DNA from: Rotaria macrura
Taxonomy: Eukaryota > Rotifera > Eurotatoria > Philodinida > Philodinidae
Assembly (NCBI GenBank): GCA_900239685.1
Contig: OENT01000238.1
Coordinates: 1 to 64,000, forward strand
DNA: 64,000 bases
Reading direction: 5' to 3'
Under the pieces are notes generated by a model, which was not told the DNA's origin, did not search any database, and worked only from the letters and a program-made list of their open reading frames with translations. Each line of letters opens with the position of its first letter. The first letter of the stretch is position 1. The position numbers and the translations under genes are program-made. Of the stretch, positions 24,527 through 39,400 are shown in pieces.

Positions 24527-25382
24527 ATGAACATGCAACAATCTGAGGCATCAGCTTCATCATACATGTATCCATCATCACCGACTCCGATTCTTCCACA
24601 ATACGATTCAGGTTATGCATCATACGACTATACATCTCCGTGTTCGTATCATTACTCAGCGTGTCCATTTTCAAATAATGAATCTTACCATGTACCTGCA
24701 CAATCTTGTAAGTAATATATTTGATGAAAGAACACCATTTAACAACAGTTATTTTTATCTTCAAGATATACCATACTACAGTCCAACATCAAATACAATT
24801 CAACAATATCCACAATCATTTTCTACGAGTACACCTGTTCAGTCAAGTAATGTAAGTCTTCCTCCAACATTTAAGGTAAGATTCGATTTTTTTATACTGC
24901 TGACTGGTTACGTGAGTAAAAACTATTAGCCCCTACGGTAGATTAGTAATAGATCGTTTAATGATTTTGGTTTTTTCTTTTCAGATTGCAAAATCGAGAC
25001 GTGGACTCGAACAGCAACAACAACCCAAGTCTACTCCATTGTCGTGTTCAGTTAGTAATTATTGTTTAGTATTGATCTGATGAAAAGTTTTCTTTTTTTA
25101 AAGGCTCGGAAGCGCATCAGCGATGAAGCAATCGAGCGTTTAAATGCATTCTATGCTTTGAAGAAACGTCCAACTGAAGCAGAAAAAGATCGTCTTGCTA
25201 TGGAATGCAACATATCCCTAGCTCAAGTGAATACATGGTTCAATAATGCACGATCACGTCGCGGTGACACTAATCCAAAACTTGCACAGAAAATACTCAA
25301 ACAACAAATCGCTTCGTTAAACAATCAAGTTGCACTTCTTCAACAACAGCAAACATCGTCAACTGGACATGATTCTTTTTGA
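24527..25382 (+). CDS. Small divergent homeodomain transcription factor
   Basis: Four exons, 24527-24707, 24766-24875, 24985-25050 and 25104-25382, give 211 residues in phase. The N-terminal half is rich in Tyr, Ser, Pro and Gln, like an activation region. The homeodomain spans about residues 117-176. Key positions are R5, L16, Y20, P26, V45, W48, F49, N50, N51, A52 and R53; helix 3 reads AQVNTWFNNARSRRG. Asn51 and Trp48/Phe49 are intact, so DNA binding is likely. N50 and A52 are unusual for classical classes, and A52 recalls TALE proteins, but the three-residue TALE insertion is absent. A Gln-rich helix follows to the end. I cannot assign a class. A TATA box and a site cluster lie upstream; AATAAA is at 25429-25434. 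Confidence 0.9.
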
Positions 25383-27907
25383 TTTCTTTTCTTTTTATAA
25401 AAGTTTATTGTAAATATTTTTTTTGTCAAATAAAAAACTGTTCAAACAAAAAAAGATTGTATAATTTCTCTTATGGATTCAAATTTTTTTGTTCAAGTAA
25501 TATATTCCATTTGATAGTTCATTTGCATAGTTTACAAATGATTGTTTGAATCGTTAAACGTTGCTTTGATAATTAAGTTTCTTTCGGCGAAGGTTATTCA
25601 AATAATTCAACATTATGATGACATTCGGTTTAATGTAGTTACTCATTCATTATGCATTTTTGTTATAGTTCAAAAGTAAATTGTGACACTTAGAAATACG
25701 CTAGTTTTCTGCATTCAACTGAGTGTGTATATGTTATTTTCTTTCACAAAGGCTCCGCTGCAGTGAGAGGTAGACGTTTGGTAATGATAGATGAGTTGTA
25801 TGAATGTAGAAAATACAAGAAATACATGAAGCTATTGGTTTCAGTTGTGATTTTCTCAAATCACTAGAAGAGGTTATATGAGAATGAAAAGTTGTACTAA
25901 ATGATCGGCGTAACTTGAATAGATTTGAGCAATTATTTGATTGTAGAGTGAGATACTGACAGCAGCATAGCTAAAGTGTTTTGAAATAGATCACTAAATG
26001 AAAATCTTCGTTTGTCAAAAGAAGATTAACTTCTGATTTAAATTGGTTTTAAAGGAAGAGAGTCTGTGTTTTTACGTATTTATGATGTTTAATTTTCGTT
26101 TCTATCTCTCGGTATTACAAAAGAAACTTGAAACTATGATAGATCGTGATTGAAAAGGCTTTGATCAGTGAGTTTCTGTTTTTTTTTATTTAGTTAATCT
26201 TTGTAGTAACAAAAACTAAACGTGTGTTTTACTGATATGAAAAGTATAATGAACTGCATGGATCGATCAATAATGAAGAATGCTATCGACATTGAGAACG
26301 TGTGAACAGAAGGATCGATCCTATGAATAAACTCAAGTGTACTCTTTACGTTGGAGATTTCAAATATTTGACGACTACTGAGCCATCAACTCAGTGATTA
26401 ACAAAAAGAAAGAGAAGGAGAATTCTTTGTTGATGCTTTTTTTACTTCATTTTGCATCTAAAGATTTGAAATAACTCTTGATACTAGCAATAATAATCTA
26501 TGTCGACTTATAAGTTAAGCAACTATAATGGTATCGGTGATGTTAATGTAGAAGAATGACTATTTGTGTGTTTTGTTTTCTGAGTTTTTTCGTGAGATCA
26601 CACAGTTTCTCTTTTCATTTTCTCTAGTATCCCTCTTGTTTAACAGCTTAGTGTCCTATCAAATTCATCGATTGACATTCGAAACCTTATGAACATATTC
26701 ACTATCATCTCATTCTGTTGTGTACGAACTCAAAAATGTGTTGCACAGTATCATTTTCTGTTGCTTTTATACATTTCATTTATCAATAACCAATAGTTAT
26801 ACTTGTATGAATGTTATGTATTTTACTCATTTCTATTTTTGTGTTGACGAAGATCTATCACCTCTGTTGTATGTCTAGGTGAACGCATGAATAGATGAAA
26901 TCAATAATATAGAAATTTATTTAGAAACATGTGAGTATATCATACTATTATTACAAATAAATTTATTCAAGTTTTGAATAGTTACGATAGAAGTATGAAT
27001 TCTTAAATCTTGTTAGATGTAATACGATGAAAAAATGTTCTCGAACAATGATATATTATATCATTCTTTTTTCATCGACTATCGATACGATCATCTTTCA
27101 AAATTCTAAAGATGTGAATGCATACGGTTGTTCATGTAATCATTTTGTTTTTTTCGGCTTATCGAAACGTATCGATGAATAATTAACTGTATGATTTAAA
27201 CGATTGTAATGATTATCAATAACGGGGTACGTTAACTTAAATAGACGAAACAAGAACAGATGAAAGAGAGTAGAATTCTTGAATTTTATTTGTCATGTCT
27301 ATTGTTCAAAATGGAAATATTATTTCTTGATTTCTCATTAGAAGATTATGTTCTTTGATTAAACCATTAAGACTAATTTTGAAACTCAGATTTTTGATAC
27401 TTTAACACTTAATCATGTCAACAACTACTGTGTGACTTATAATTTTTCTTTTAATTTTACTCTTTCATGTAACTTCTTGTTTGATCGAGTTATTATGAGA
27501 AAAAAACAAGTCTTGTTTTTATTTGTCTGAATTCATGTTGTGAGACATAGGGGAACGATAAAATCAATAGTGCAATGTTCACTACATGAGTGCTATGCGG
27601 CATTCTAGGTAAAAAGAATTCTTTTTTTGATACGGATTTCTTAAACTCTCGATTCCTTTACGAGCGAACAAATCATACACCAGCTTCAATCAGAGATCTA
27701 TTCTGCAAGTAGAATCATTAAGCTTTAACATATTACTCGTTTAACATATACCAAACACTGTTATCACTTAGTTTCGAGGACTCTGTTCTTACGAAAAAGC
27801 ATTAGCAGAAGCCCCCATTAAGAAGAAGTACAAATAGCATCTGCGAATATGTCTTGCTCTTCTCGTCTTAAATACATTTCAAAGTTGAATCAATTTTTTG
27901 TTTTAGA
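25383..27907. other. Intergenic region between homeobox and cadherin genes
   Basis: 2.5 kb, AT-rich. A poly(A) signal for the homeobox gene is at 25429-25434. A local palindrome around 27040-27075 (AATGATATA-T-TATATCATT, flanked by GATGAAAAAA and TTTTTTCATC) can form a hairpin. TTTTGTTTTAG directly before the cadherin ATG is acceptor-like. No other gene is supported. Confidence 0.45.
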
Positions 27908-30900
27908 ATGATTACGATAAATTATCAGTATTGCTATGTATTATTCTTTCTTATTGAAATTTATCTTACTGTTGGTCAAATTTATCAAAATTCAATTGCT
28001 GATTTATTTGTATGTCGTATTATATTTGAAGAATTTCTATTGTTTTCACGTTGTTTCTTTTCAAATTTTAGTACAACGTCAATTTTGAGGGACCTAATTT
28101 TGATCAACCTGTTTATACCATATTATCAAATTTCTCTGTCGGTACTCCAAACAATTCAGAAGTATTTAGATTCGAAGTTAAACCTCAAACGATTCACTAT
28201 CGACCCAATTTTCTTTCGACAACACACGATGAACCTTCTCTTGATATGACATTGTCAAATATTACAGTAACATCAAGTCATTCCAGTTTTAAAGTTGCTC
28301 ATTTAGGCAATGATTCTTATGCTTTGGTTACAGTTACTTTGTATGTGTCAACAAATCATAATATTTTCTAGCTTATGTATATTTATCTGTATATATATAT
28401 ATAGAGTGATTTGTAAAAAAAGAAACTTGGGCACGTAATTTTCACTACTTCTCAACTATGTGACATTCTTTGTTGTTGGTTTTAGTATGGTTCGATAGGC
28501 CATAAAGTACATGACATATTGATATTATTTAATAAGTATTCTATTCTTCTTCATCTGAAAAATTAAGAACAGAGTTCTAAAAATTCGTAGTCAAAAAACC
28601 AATTACTCTTTTTCAAAGGCTTGGTTTTTCGTTTTCTTCCGATTATCTAAATCCTTACTCGCTGAAGTTTTGTTCAACAAGTGTTTCTCTTGGTGAGCAC
28701 TAGTATCTAAACACCTTGCTCAAGTTTCCCGATGAACATAGAGGGTGGTCGATTTTTGTTCTAATCCTGAATTTTTCCTAAATTTTTGAGTTCTTTTTAT
28801 CTACGTTTCGAAATTCTTTGTTTTCTCCAACTTTTGAACATGGTATGAACAATGTGATACGAATTTCTGATTGTTTCAACAGATAATAGACGTCTATGCC
28901 ATAAATGTAATTGTGAAGTGTTATTTTTTTATGACTTCAAAATCTGTTGAATTAAGTTCTTAATTTTTCCCATGAAGAAGAATGGAATAATTATTAGATA
29001 ATATCAATGTGCTACGTTCTTTGTGAGCTATCAAACCATACTAAAACTAACAAAAAAGAATGTCCCCTGATGAAGTTGTGATGAAAATTACGTGTCCAAC
29101 TATTTTTTCAAACCACTGTATAGACACAGTAGGGGACAAAAGTCTTGTCTCGCTCTTAATCGATATCAGTTGTTCTGAATGCTGAATGAGTGATATTTGG
29201 TGTACATCTAATTCTTCAAGAGAATAGGTCAGAGAAATAATGTTGGTGATTCTTTAGTCAAAAATTAAATATATTTGCTCGAATACTAAAATCTCTGAAT
29301 TTTTCTGTATCCTTTGCCAGGTCAACATGATAGTCATAACTGTGATATTTCCCGTCAACAGACAATTTTCTTAATGAAATTTTCAGCGATCAATTTTCAA
29401 CTGCAGATGTATCTTCGCTAAAAGTTTGAGCCTCGTTCGCTGAATTACTACTTCTCTCTTTTCTGAAAAAGGCATCAGATGGTTTATGTTCCCCAGAGTA
29501 GTCATCATAAAATGTCCATATTAATAGAGACGAATGATGAATTTCAATGAAATTAGATGTATGAATAGTGAACATACAATACTGTATGATGAGCTATTAG
29601 CTGCTCTAGAACATTCATTTTTTCCGGAGATATGAAGTTCAACCGTGACCTAATCGTAATTCATTCTCATCCATCATAATTCTCTTTCTATTGAAACGAT
29701 CAAAACCGAACTGTGTCTCTGATCTACAACATTCTTGATGAAGTAAATGAACATCAAATTTTCATATCTCTAGCATTCGAAATGACTGAGATCATCTCGG
29801 GTCGGGAATTTTATCCTCTACTGTGTATACACATATGCATACTTATTGTTTAGTCCGTTGAATTATTTCTCCCCTTTCAATCGTTACTTACTTCAATTAA
29901 TTGCAAAACAAACATTTGTTTCTTTTCGACCACCATTAACTTCGAGAGTACTAGTTCAAATCAATTTAGAAAATGATAATGTTCATCATCCTACTTTTAT
30001 TCCCAATAATCAAACATTTTACATAAGCGAAACAGCTGAGCCTCGTGCACAGTTTGGTACAGTTTATGCTATCGATCATGATAATGATGAAATAACATAT
30101 TCTATGATTTGTATACAATTTTGTATTGAGCCATCGACAGGTGTGTTGCGACTTGAAAAACCATTTGATTCATCGTCTCCTCGAGAATATATTATTAATG
30201 TGACAGCAACGGATAGTGGTTCATCTTGTTCATCACGTGCTTCATGTAGTAAACGTTCGAATTCAATAAATATTAAAATTCTTCTAACGGCAGTTAACAA
30301 AAACTCACCACGATTTTTAAATTCAGTATGTGGTAAAAATGTAACATTCTATGAGAATAATGCTATCGGTCAAGAGATCGCATCATTAATTGTATCTGAC
30401 AACGATGGTGGAGACAATGGATTGATTAACATTGCATTCCCATCTGAACATTTAAGAACAACAAGTAATTATTTGACTGAATATTATTTATTTAAATGAT
30501 TGACAAGAGAAAATTTTCTTTGTTGCTTCTAGTCAGTGGTTTAAGAAATACAGATTATTCTCAGTTTTATATTGAACAATTGGATCAGACGAATACAACT
30601 CGTACGGCTAAACTAAGAACGCGCGAAATATTTGACTATGATAAACCAGGTACGACAAAGAACTCCTGCAAGGAAAATTTTGCCAATTAAGCATTTTTTT
30701 TGTCAAAGTCATTCCTACTAGATATCGGGTAACTTCAAAAGTATAAGGAACACTATGTCTTGTTTACATATTTGTGATCATTTGAGTCGGCATTTGTCCC
30801 ACAGGACAACATGTACTAACCAAAAACAATAAAAATAGGTTGAGTTGAAATTTTAACGACTTTATTAGTCTACGTTTAAAAGTGGAAAGTTCTGAAATCT

Positions 30901-33900
30901 TCCAAAAACGAAAATGTTTTCTTAAGGAAATTTTGAACATGATATCGAAACATCTCAAAACATATGGCAACATGGATTTTTGCACGAATTCAATTTATTA
31001 TGAACGGAAATTTACCTTTTTACAATTAGATTTGTTGATGAGGAATATTTTAATATCAAAACAGTTTTATTTGATCTTCTATTGAACTGAAAAAGTCAAA
31101 TTTGTGACTACAAGAAAAAAATTTGAGAAGATGTAGGAAACAATTAATTGTAATTGTTCCATTCTAGAATTTTCGATGCGTCACAGATACGTACCTTGTT
31201 TGCAACGATCAAAGTTTAATAGGATGTTTAAATTGTAAAGGTTTTCTCTCTTTCGGCTATCTAATTCGTATTATACTCACTTGTAGAATTGAACTATTCA
31301 TCATAAAGTAAATCTTCGATTGAATAAATTGTTGAATAAATCAACAACTTACAGAAACGTCTCGAATGAAGTAATGAGTTCAATCACAGTATATTACACA
31401 GATTTTGAAATAAATAGAAGAATTATTATTTGTTTGATTTATATACGAAAAGATATTCTTTTTTTGCGAATAGAGTTCACTACGTATAAACGAACACCAA
31501 ATACTGGTGCTACTATACAAGTGAAATTCTTTGAACAATGAATAAAAATTTACTAGAATCTATTAAATCATATATCTAACGGTGCTAGATAAGATGTGTG
31601 TGTTGAGAAAGGCGATGTCTATCGTATTGTATTTATTTTTCGTATTCGAATGAAACACATCTTTGCCAATTGATGGCATAAATCAAAAGAAAAAGCAAGC
31701 ATGTTTAAAATGCATTTTCCACTTTACACTGTAACAACTTATTTATGTTCACCTTTAAAAGAATTTTATACTTCTAGGTGCTACTCGAGTTTGGTATTTA
31801 TTTATATTAGCTTCGGACAATGGTAAAACTCAACGACAAGGTACATCACAATTTTATAATTTTACACATAACTTAATCGATTCCGATTTTCTAGCATTTT
31901 GTAGTATACGTGTTGTGTTAAATGATATAAATGACAATGCACCAGGTAAAATTTAAAAAAAGAAATTATCGATAAAGTATTTCCTTTTAAATTGAATCAT
32001 TTAGTATTCATTATGTCATCATGGCATTACACAATACATCGTTCAACTATTAATACAACTAACACTCGTTTACTACGAATAATTGCATCGGATGCTGATT
32101 CTGGTTCAAATGGTATGATTAATTATTATATAGGAACGATTGATGTTCCATACTTTTCAATAAGTCGTACAACAGGAATGATTACACTTCGTAGTGATAT
32201 TTCTAGTCTTGCTTACTTGAATATGAGTCGTTTTCCAATAACATTTGATGTTTATGCACGAGATTGTGGCATACCACCGTTACTTAGTAAAAATAATGCC
32301 ACGGTAACAATCTATTTTAATGATCAAGACGATTCTCCGACAGCAAGATGGCTCGATACACGTTATGAAGAATTAAATATTTCGATATCAGAAAAATTTT
32401 ATGAAAACTATTCAAATCAACCAATATTTGATAGTCATAATAATTTCAATGGATCAATCATGTATGCATTACCATCTCATGTATCATCGATCATGACTGT
32501 CACAAGTCCATTTCTTGACAATGCAAATGTACCATTTCATGAAGTACCTGTTGTCAGAAATGGACAGATATTCACCAGTGGTATTACTGTCACTAAGTAA
32601 GACTTGATACAATTCAATAGGATTTATTTTTCGATACTTCGACTACATAAATATGAAATGAGATTTCGTTATGACTGTTGAAGTATTAAAAAAGAAATAA
32701 TTATGTATACACATATTTATCGAACTACAATCAACAGAGTAGATCCGAAATCGGTCAAGCCAACGACTGATATGAAGAATAGTTGCATGATAAAAATCGT
32801 AAAATTCAAGTATCAATCATTATATTCATCGTTCTTGAAAATATTATTTTGTGTCTAATTCTATTTGTGTCATTCGCAAATATTAGATCTATGGAAAATG
32901 ACTGATGAGTTTGCTTGATGAAAAATGTTTAATAAATGAAAATTTTAGGTAGGATTTTTATTGACATCATTCGATTATTCTGTATCGACTGCTCAAGTTG
33001 ATTTAATATGATTTATTAAGAGTGTGTGAAGGGATATTTTCTCTGAAATGTTATTATATAAAGAATTCCAAACTTGTTGAATATTCAATGAGTATGAAAC
33101 TTATCAAAAGAGAAACCAAAGATTTAAATTCACAAGTGATGTATAGTAAATATTATCTCATGCGTTTTCGAAAATGATGTAAAAAACCAGATGTATTTAC
33201 CGTGGTACACAAGTACAGTTTTTATGATTCGCATTGATTTTGTTTTTAATGATTACGCAAGGTTCTTGAGAATATAACTGATCGTTAGAATTTATCGAGT
33301 TAAAAAAAGTTCTAACGCAGAACTGATGTATAGCGAAATGTTAAGTGCAATCATGATCCTTCTAAAATTAATTCGTAAAACACCGTACTCGACTATATTC
33401 AAGTCATATTTCAATGTGGGTATTCAGTGATTTGTTTCATTTAATTTTCATTCAATATAACTTCATAGGAAGTCAAAATCGATGAATCATCGAAGATTGA
33501 TGCAAATTCATAATATATAGTATGTATCTAATTCTAAATTGTAGTAAACAATAAAATGAACGCCCTCAACCTCTCAGACTGATGTCAAATATTAAGAATG
33601 AAATTTTCATAAAAAGAATTTAAAAAGAAAGAAAACACAGAACTTGATTAGTTTTTCAGATACGAATTTCCCTTCGTGTCAACCAATTGTCTAGTTGCTC
33701 AAAAAATTAAAATCCATAGAAAATTGATATATAAGGAAAACGAATACTACCATGAATCCTAATAAATATTAGTATTCAGTATCATTCAACGGATGTGTTC
33801 ATAAATGAAATATTTTTTACGCAGTTGAAAAATTTACTATAATGTGTAATTGATAGAAATTATACCTATGCCTAATTACTAATTAGATTAGATCTATTAT

Positions 33901-36445
33901 GTTTTTCAGTGTGTTTTAAGATAGAATAAATAAATCAATGTGACAAAATTGCAAATGGTTCACGTTTGACTCAGTTCTAAGAAGAATATTCTTGCTTTTG
34001 TATTCGACATTAGTAAAATTTGATTCTGAAGACTCTATTTTAAAATCATTGATTGAACACAGTCGTTTTATTTGCTGAATATATATATATATATATATAA
34101 ACATATATACATATTTATATGCCTATGCATGTTATTTAGTGGCCTCGATGCTGAGATTCAAAACATTTATTTCCTTTATATTCGTGTTCTTACTAATCCA
34201 CCATTGATTGGTTCATTAAAAATAACATTAAAAGATGAAAATGATCAAATTCCAATGTTTCCCATGCGTTCCCTCGTTTTGAGTGTCATTGAAAAAGAAC
34301 ATGGAAATCGTACTATAGCACAAATCCAAGCATTCGATCGTGATGTTGATTATCAAAATAGTTATGTTCAATATCGTTTAAATCAACATCTCAGTGATAA
34401 TGATTCTCTTACAAATTTTCATGTGGAATCCGATGGCACAATATGGACAAATACAATATTTGGTGTAGAAACGAACAAAACATTCTATCGATTATTTATT
34501 ACTGCATACAATCAAGAACAAGCATGGAATTCACTTACACAAAATGCACAAGATTTTCAATTTGATGTACAAGTCATAAGTACGAATGATAAACGACCAG
34601 GTAACAGGCTTTGTTGTTAGGTCAATATCATCCCAAGTGAATACTAGAAAAACATAGATTTGTTTATTTAGTGTTCAATAATGGATTAACGATGATAAAT
34701 ATTTCCATAAGTGAAACAACAACAATTGGAACTAATATTCTCAATTTAACGATTGTTGATTTTGATATTGATACAAATCTTAATTTGGGAATATTAAATG
34801 GAAATATTCGAAATCCGTTTGCATTTACTTTATTATCAGATAATGCCAATAATTTGACACGTACACAATATGAAGCAATAGGACAACTAACAGTGCTTGG
34901 TCCATTTGACTATGATTCAATACAAGATTATCAACTCGTTCTATTTGCATTTGATACAAAAAATTTAGTAGAAATGAATGTTACAGTCAAGTTACAACCG
35001 CAGAATACAAAAGCACCCTATTTTGATCTTGGACCCGGTTTCAATTTTTATCGATATCGAATATATGAAGACACTTCGTATGAATCACTCGGTCAACCAT
35101 TTGTAAGCTGTTCTACTAGAATTTTAGATCCCTTCGAGATTATATCGATGATTTTCATCATTTAATACAAGAAATTTATAAAGTACATTTTGATCTCCGT
35201 TCTGATGTGAATTTTCTTCCTTGGGAAGAAAAAAACTTCTGGTACACTTAACTTCATTGTAATATTCGTGTTTCGACTATGTTTTCCTTTAAATATCAAA
35301 ATGATAACTAAACATCTTATTTGCTCCATAGAATGATAGGCATTGTAAAACTGCCAGTTTACTAAATCTGACTACCTGTTCTCCTAAGTAACCTCGGTTG
35401 CCATAATGTTTTTAGAACACATAAGACATAAGATAATATCGATCTATGAAATCTTCCTGACACAGTTATACAGTATGAAGGCAAGTTCCCTAATCGAGGA
35501 ACCAAATGAAAACTATTGCTTAATTTGACATCGGCCATTACTACTGAATCAATCCGTTTGGAACTAGCTTGCTTGCTCGCTTGCTTTTAAGAATGTAATA
35601 CAATTATAAAGAAGGTAGCATGCCAACTAATGTCAAGTTCGTCATCGGTTGAGATCATTCTAGAAAACATTAAACTTCATTTGATCATAACCTTCGAAGT
35701 CATTTAAAGTGGACTGATGTGAGTCAGAAAATCACAATATATCTGTAAACATGAACGAACACATAGTGCCATTATTACAAAATAGACTAAGTTCAGAAAA
35801 TGATTGCTTGTCGAAAAAAAAATTCATGTAGAAATATTTTTAATCTAGTAATCATAACATAAGTAGCGTGTCTAATATATACGATTACGGGTTATCCGAA
35901 CTTCTGAGATGTATTCGATCCCCCTCAATAAACTCCAACTTTATTAAAAAATACAAAAACAAAATACATATGCAACTTCTCTATAGAAGGAAAAAATAAA
36001 AACCATACTGTCTTTTATTAAACTATACAATCTATTCATTTTTCCAATGAATACTATTGTTTTTTGTTTAGTGGAAGACTAGAAAAAGATTTTTTTTCTT
36101 CTGTCCAATACCTTGCGTTGAATAAATCAATTTCTCACTCAGGTTCTTTGAATCTGCGCATGAAAAATAGAAGTCGTTCTTTCTCGTATTTAAAAACTTA
36201 GGATGATATTTCATTAAATGATTTCAACTAGAATTGAGAGAAGAGCTCATTTTTAAAGACAAGTTTTGTAATGTTCGACACGTTCTAATTGTCACTCTAC
36301 GTGTAGACATCAATAAAATCATGTACTTTGTTCACCATCTGTTGAAAACTATTTCACAAATAATTTTCAATAGATGTATTTGTAATTTTTTTAAGGTAAA
36401 CATCAGCACTTTTTCTCAAAGTTATCTTTATTAACCTGTATTCTG

Positions 36446-36484
<39 letters not shown>

Positions 36485-39400
36485 AAGGAACGTGTCAACT
36501 ATAGACCTGAATTCATGTTTCTCATATCTTTCTTGCTGTGATTTGATGCATCTTTATTCACTGCTGAAAACAACAAGAAGATCCATTTTGTCAATTGCAA
36601 GTGTAACTAGGGTTGAGCAATAGACATCTACATTCTCATTCTACTGTAATTTATGTTTGTTGTACTACTGAGTCAGTACAAACATAATCAATTTGTTTTA
36701 CAAGTTAATCAGCAACTTTAAATTTCTAAGAAATAAGAAAATGTTACTCATAGCTCATATCAATTTCTTCTGTTTTGATTAGTGATCTATTAGCCATTTC
36801 GAATAGTAAATTGTTGCTCACTTGTAAAATTGTGCTACTTCATATACTTTCAATACAATGCATATGTAACTATAATTCACAATAGAAAATAGGATAAGAA
36901 CTTATCAGTTCTTTTTTTTTCAGCATTGCTCTCTACCTCTCTTCTATTCAGATCGAAGCAATCGATTGCGATAATCCACAGACATCACTTCGCTATGATA
37001 TCTATAATAGCAATCAACCATTAAATTTCAATAGTTTCTTCTTAAATCAAACAAATAATGTTTCTACAATTGGTATCAAATTACCTGGTCTTTCTCGAGA
37101 CTTACCTATTGGCAAATCTGAATATAGTTTTGCTATCAGTGCTATCGATGAAGACGGATTAGGCGTGTCAAGTTATGTACCAGTGCGTATTACAGTGATT
37201 GATATTAACAATAAAGCACCGAAACCTACGGTAAAATGTTTGTTGTAGAATTCGACAACGATATTTTTCTTCTTTTTCTATGAAGAACTCACCATGGATG
37301 TTAAAACAAGGTATCAACTCAAGCATTAAAGTTATATTCGAAGATTATGATGATCCACAAGAAAATAATACAACACCTTTTACGATAGAAGTTGTTTCTC
37401 CGTCGAATTTTGAACCTACGGGTCCAACCATAAGCGCTGACGGATCATATGAATTAATGTACAAAGGTATTTTGAATCGTACATTAACAAAAAACTTAAC
37501 TGTTACATTCAATGCAAGTGATAATAAAGGATTTCATTGCATCACAACAATTCCTATTATTATTCGTGATGAATTAAATACATATCCAATATCGAATGGT
37601 TCGAAAACAATTCAAGTCATCTATGTAGATCACTATCAAAATTCCTTGCGTAATATCGATCTTGGTTCGATATATGTTAACGACACAAATGATTGGTATC
37701 GTTCTGATCGAATTTATTCCGTCAGATATGCTAGTAGTGAACAAATATTTAATGTTACGCATGGATTTTTAAGTACATCCGAAATTTTGTATCCTGGCAA
37801 TTATAAAATACATGTTGACGTCACAAAGCCGAATATTCCATCGACAGCGACAGGTGAAATTCATCTTCAAGTCGAAGCTATTAATAGTGAACATGTTCGA
37901 CAAGCATCGACAATTCGTATTCAAGGCAAGTACAATTTGAATTTGTATTTAAAAAATATGTTTCATACTTGTTTTCTCCGTGAACAGGGGAATATCCTGA
38001 AACATTAATTGATCCAACACTGGGTTATCCCCTAAATAAACTTCTGAATGCACTTTCATCATTATTATCTGTTCCAATGAATTCAATACGAATACTTGCC
38101 ATACATCCTGTAAATAAATATCCGACTTCATATTATCCACCGAAACCTTTCGAAGTTGATAAAAATGAAACATTAACTGATGTCATATTCTATGTATCGA
38201 CTGGCAATAAATTCCAAGTTGAAGATAAGCTCAAGAAAAATCTGGATCTGTTCGAATCACGTTTTCAAATAAAAGCTGTAGCTAGTGGACCTGATCCTTG
38301 TAACAATTATATTTGTCCATTAGGTAAACAGAATTTTATGCTTACTTTACTGTCAAAAATTTGACACGACCTTTACACGATGTTGACGTATAGTACCATT
38401 ACTATCAAATTGTTATCTATGAATTCTTCATAGAAACCTATTGCTCGTACAAATCGGGTAGGAATATTTTCTATCAAGATATTCATGGTTTGCCAAAGAT
38501 GTAAATCCCTATTTAGACCTTTGATTATTGGGGAAAAAATTGAAATAAAATTTACATCATTGATGCCCTTGAAATCAGTGTATATAATGAATATGACACA
38601 GCAGAAAACCTATATTGCGAACGTTTTTATTTACAATAGAAGTAGCTTCATGCACGAGTCTCGTGTGAAGCTCTTACTATTCTTCTTTTTTTCTTCTTAA
38701 GGTACGACATGCCGACCAACAAGAACTATTCATCCAAAATCTTTTACTATTGATACAAACTTAACGTCATTTGTTGGCATTAATATTCTTGATTCTGCTG
38801 ATTGTGTAAATGCTACCTACAATGTGAATTTAACAAATAAATCCAACGAATGTTTCACTTCAACGAACACTAATGTACCCTATTGTTCATCGATATCATT
38901 AGTATCCTATGGTTCAATGGGACCATGTTGTGAAATACATGAACGGACATTTAATGAAAATGGTAATGGATACGCAGTATATGCTGGTACAAGATTCTCT
39001 AATATTGCTCCAGCTCGATTTTCATTTGACTTTATTGTACGCTCACCAATAGTGAATAGTTTAATATTATTGTATGGACGAGATTCACCACCAATAGACG
39101 ATTACTTTTGGACCGCTATTGAAATCTATGAAACAAGATTGAGATTTAGTTTTCGTAATACAATACTTATTACAGATAAAACCGAATTGAATCCGTCAAT
39201 ATGGTATCATGTTGAATGTCAGGTTTGTTTATTTCCTCTGTATATGAAAACAATCAAGAATACTAGTTATCTTTTTATCTTAGCTTGTCGATTCGATGAT
39301 TCTAATTTCAGTTAACGATAATCAATATGGTTTATCATCGGTAAATAATACTTTAAATACATATGATGTGTCCAAAGTTAAACTGTATCTTGGTAGTTTA

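Noticed and set aside
38485..38700. 71-residue plus-strand frame in the cadherin gene
   Set aside because: It lies in the 378-nt intron between exons 12 and 13, out of phase with both.
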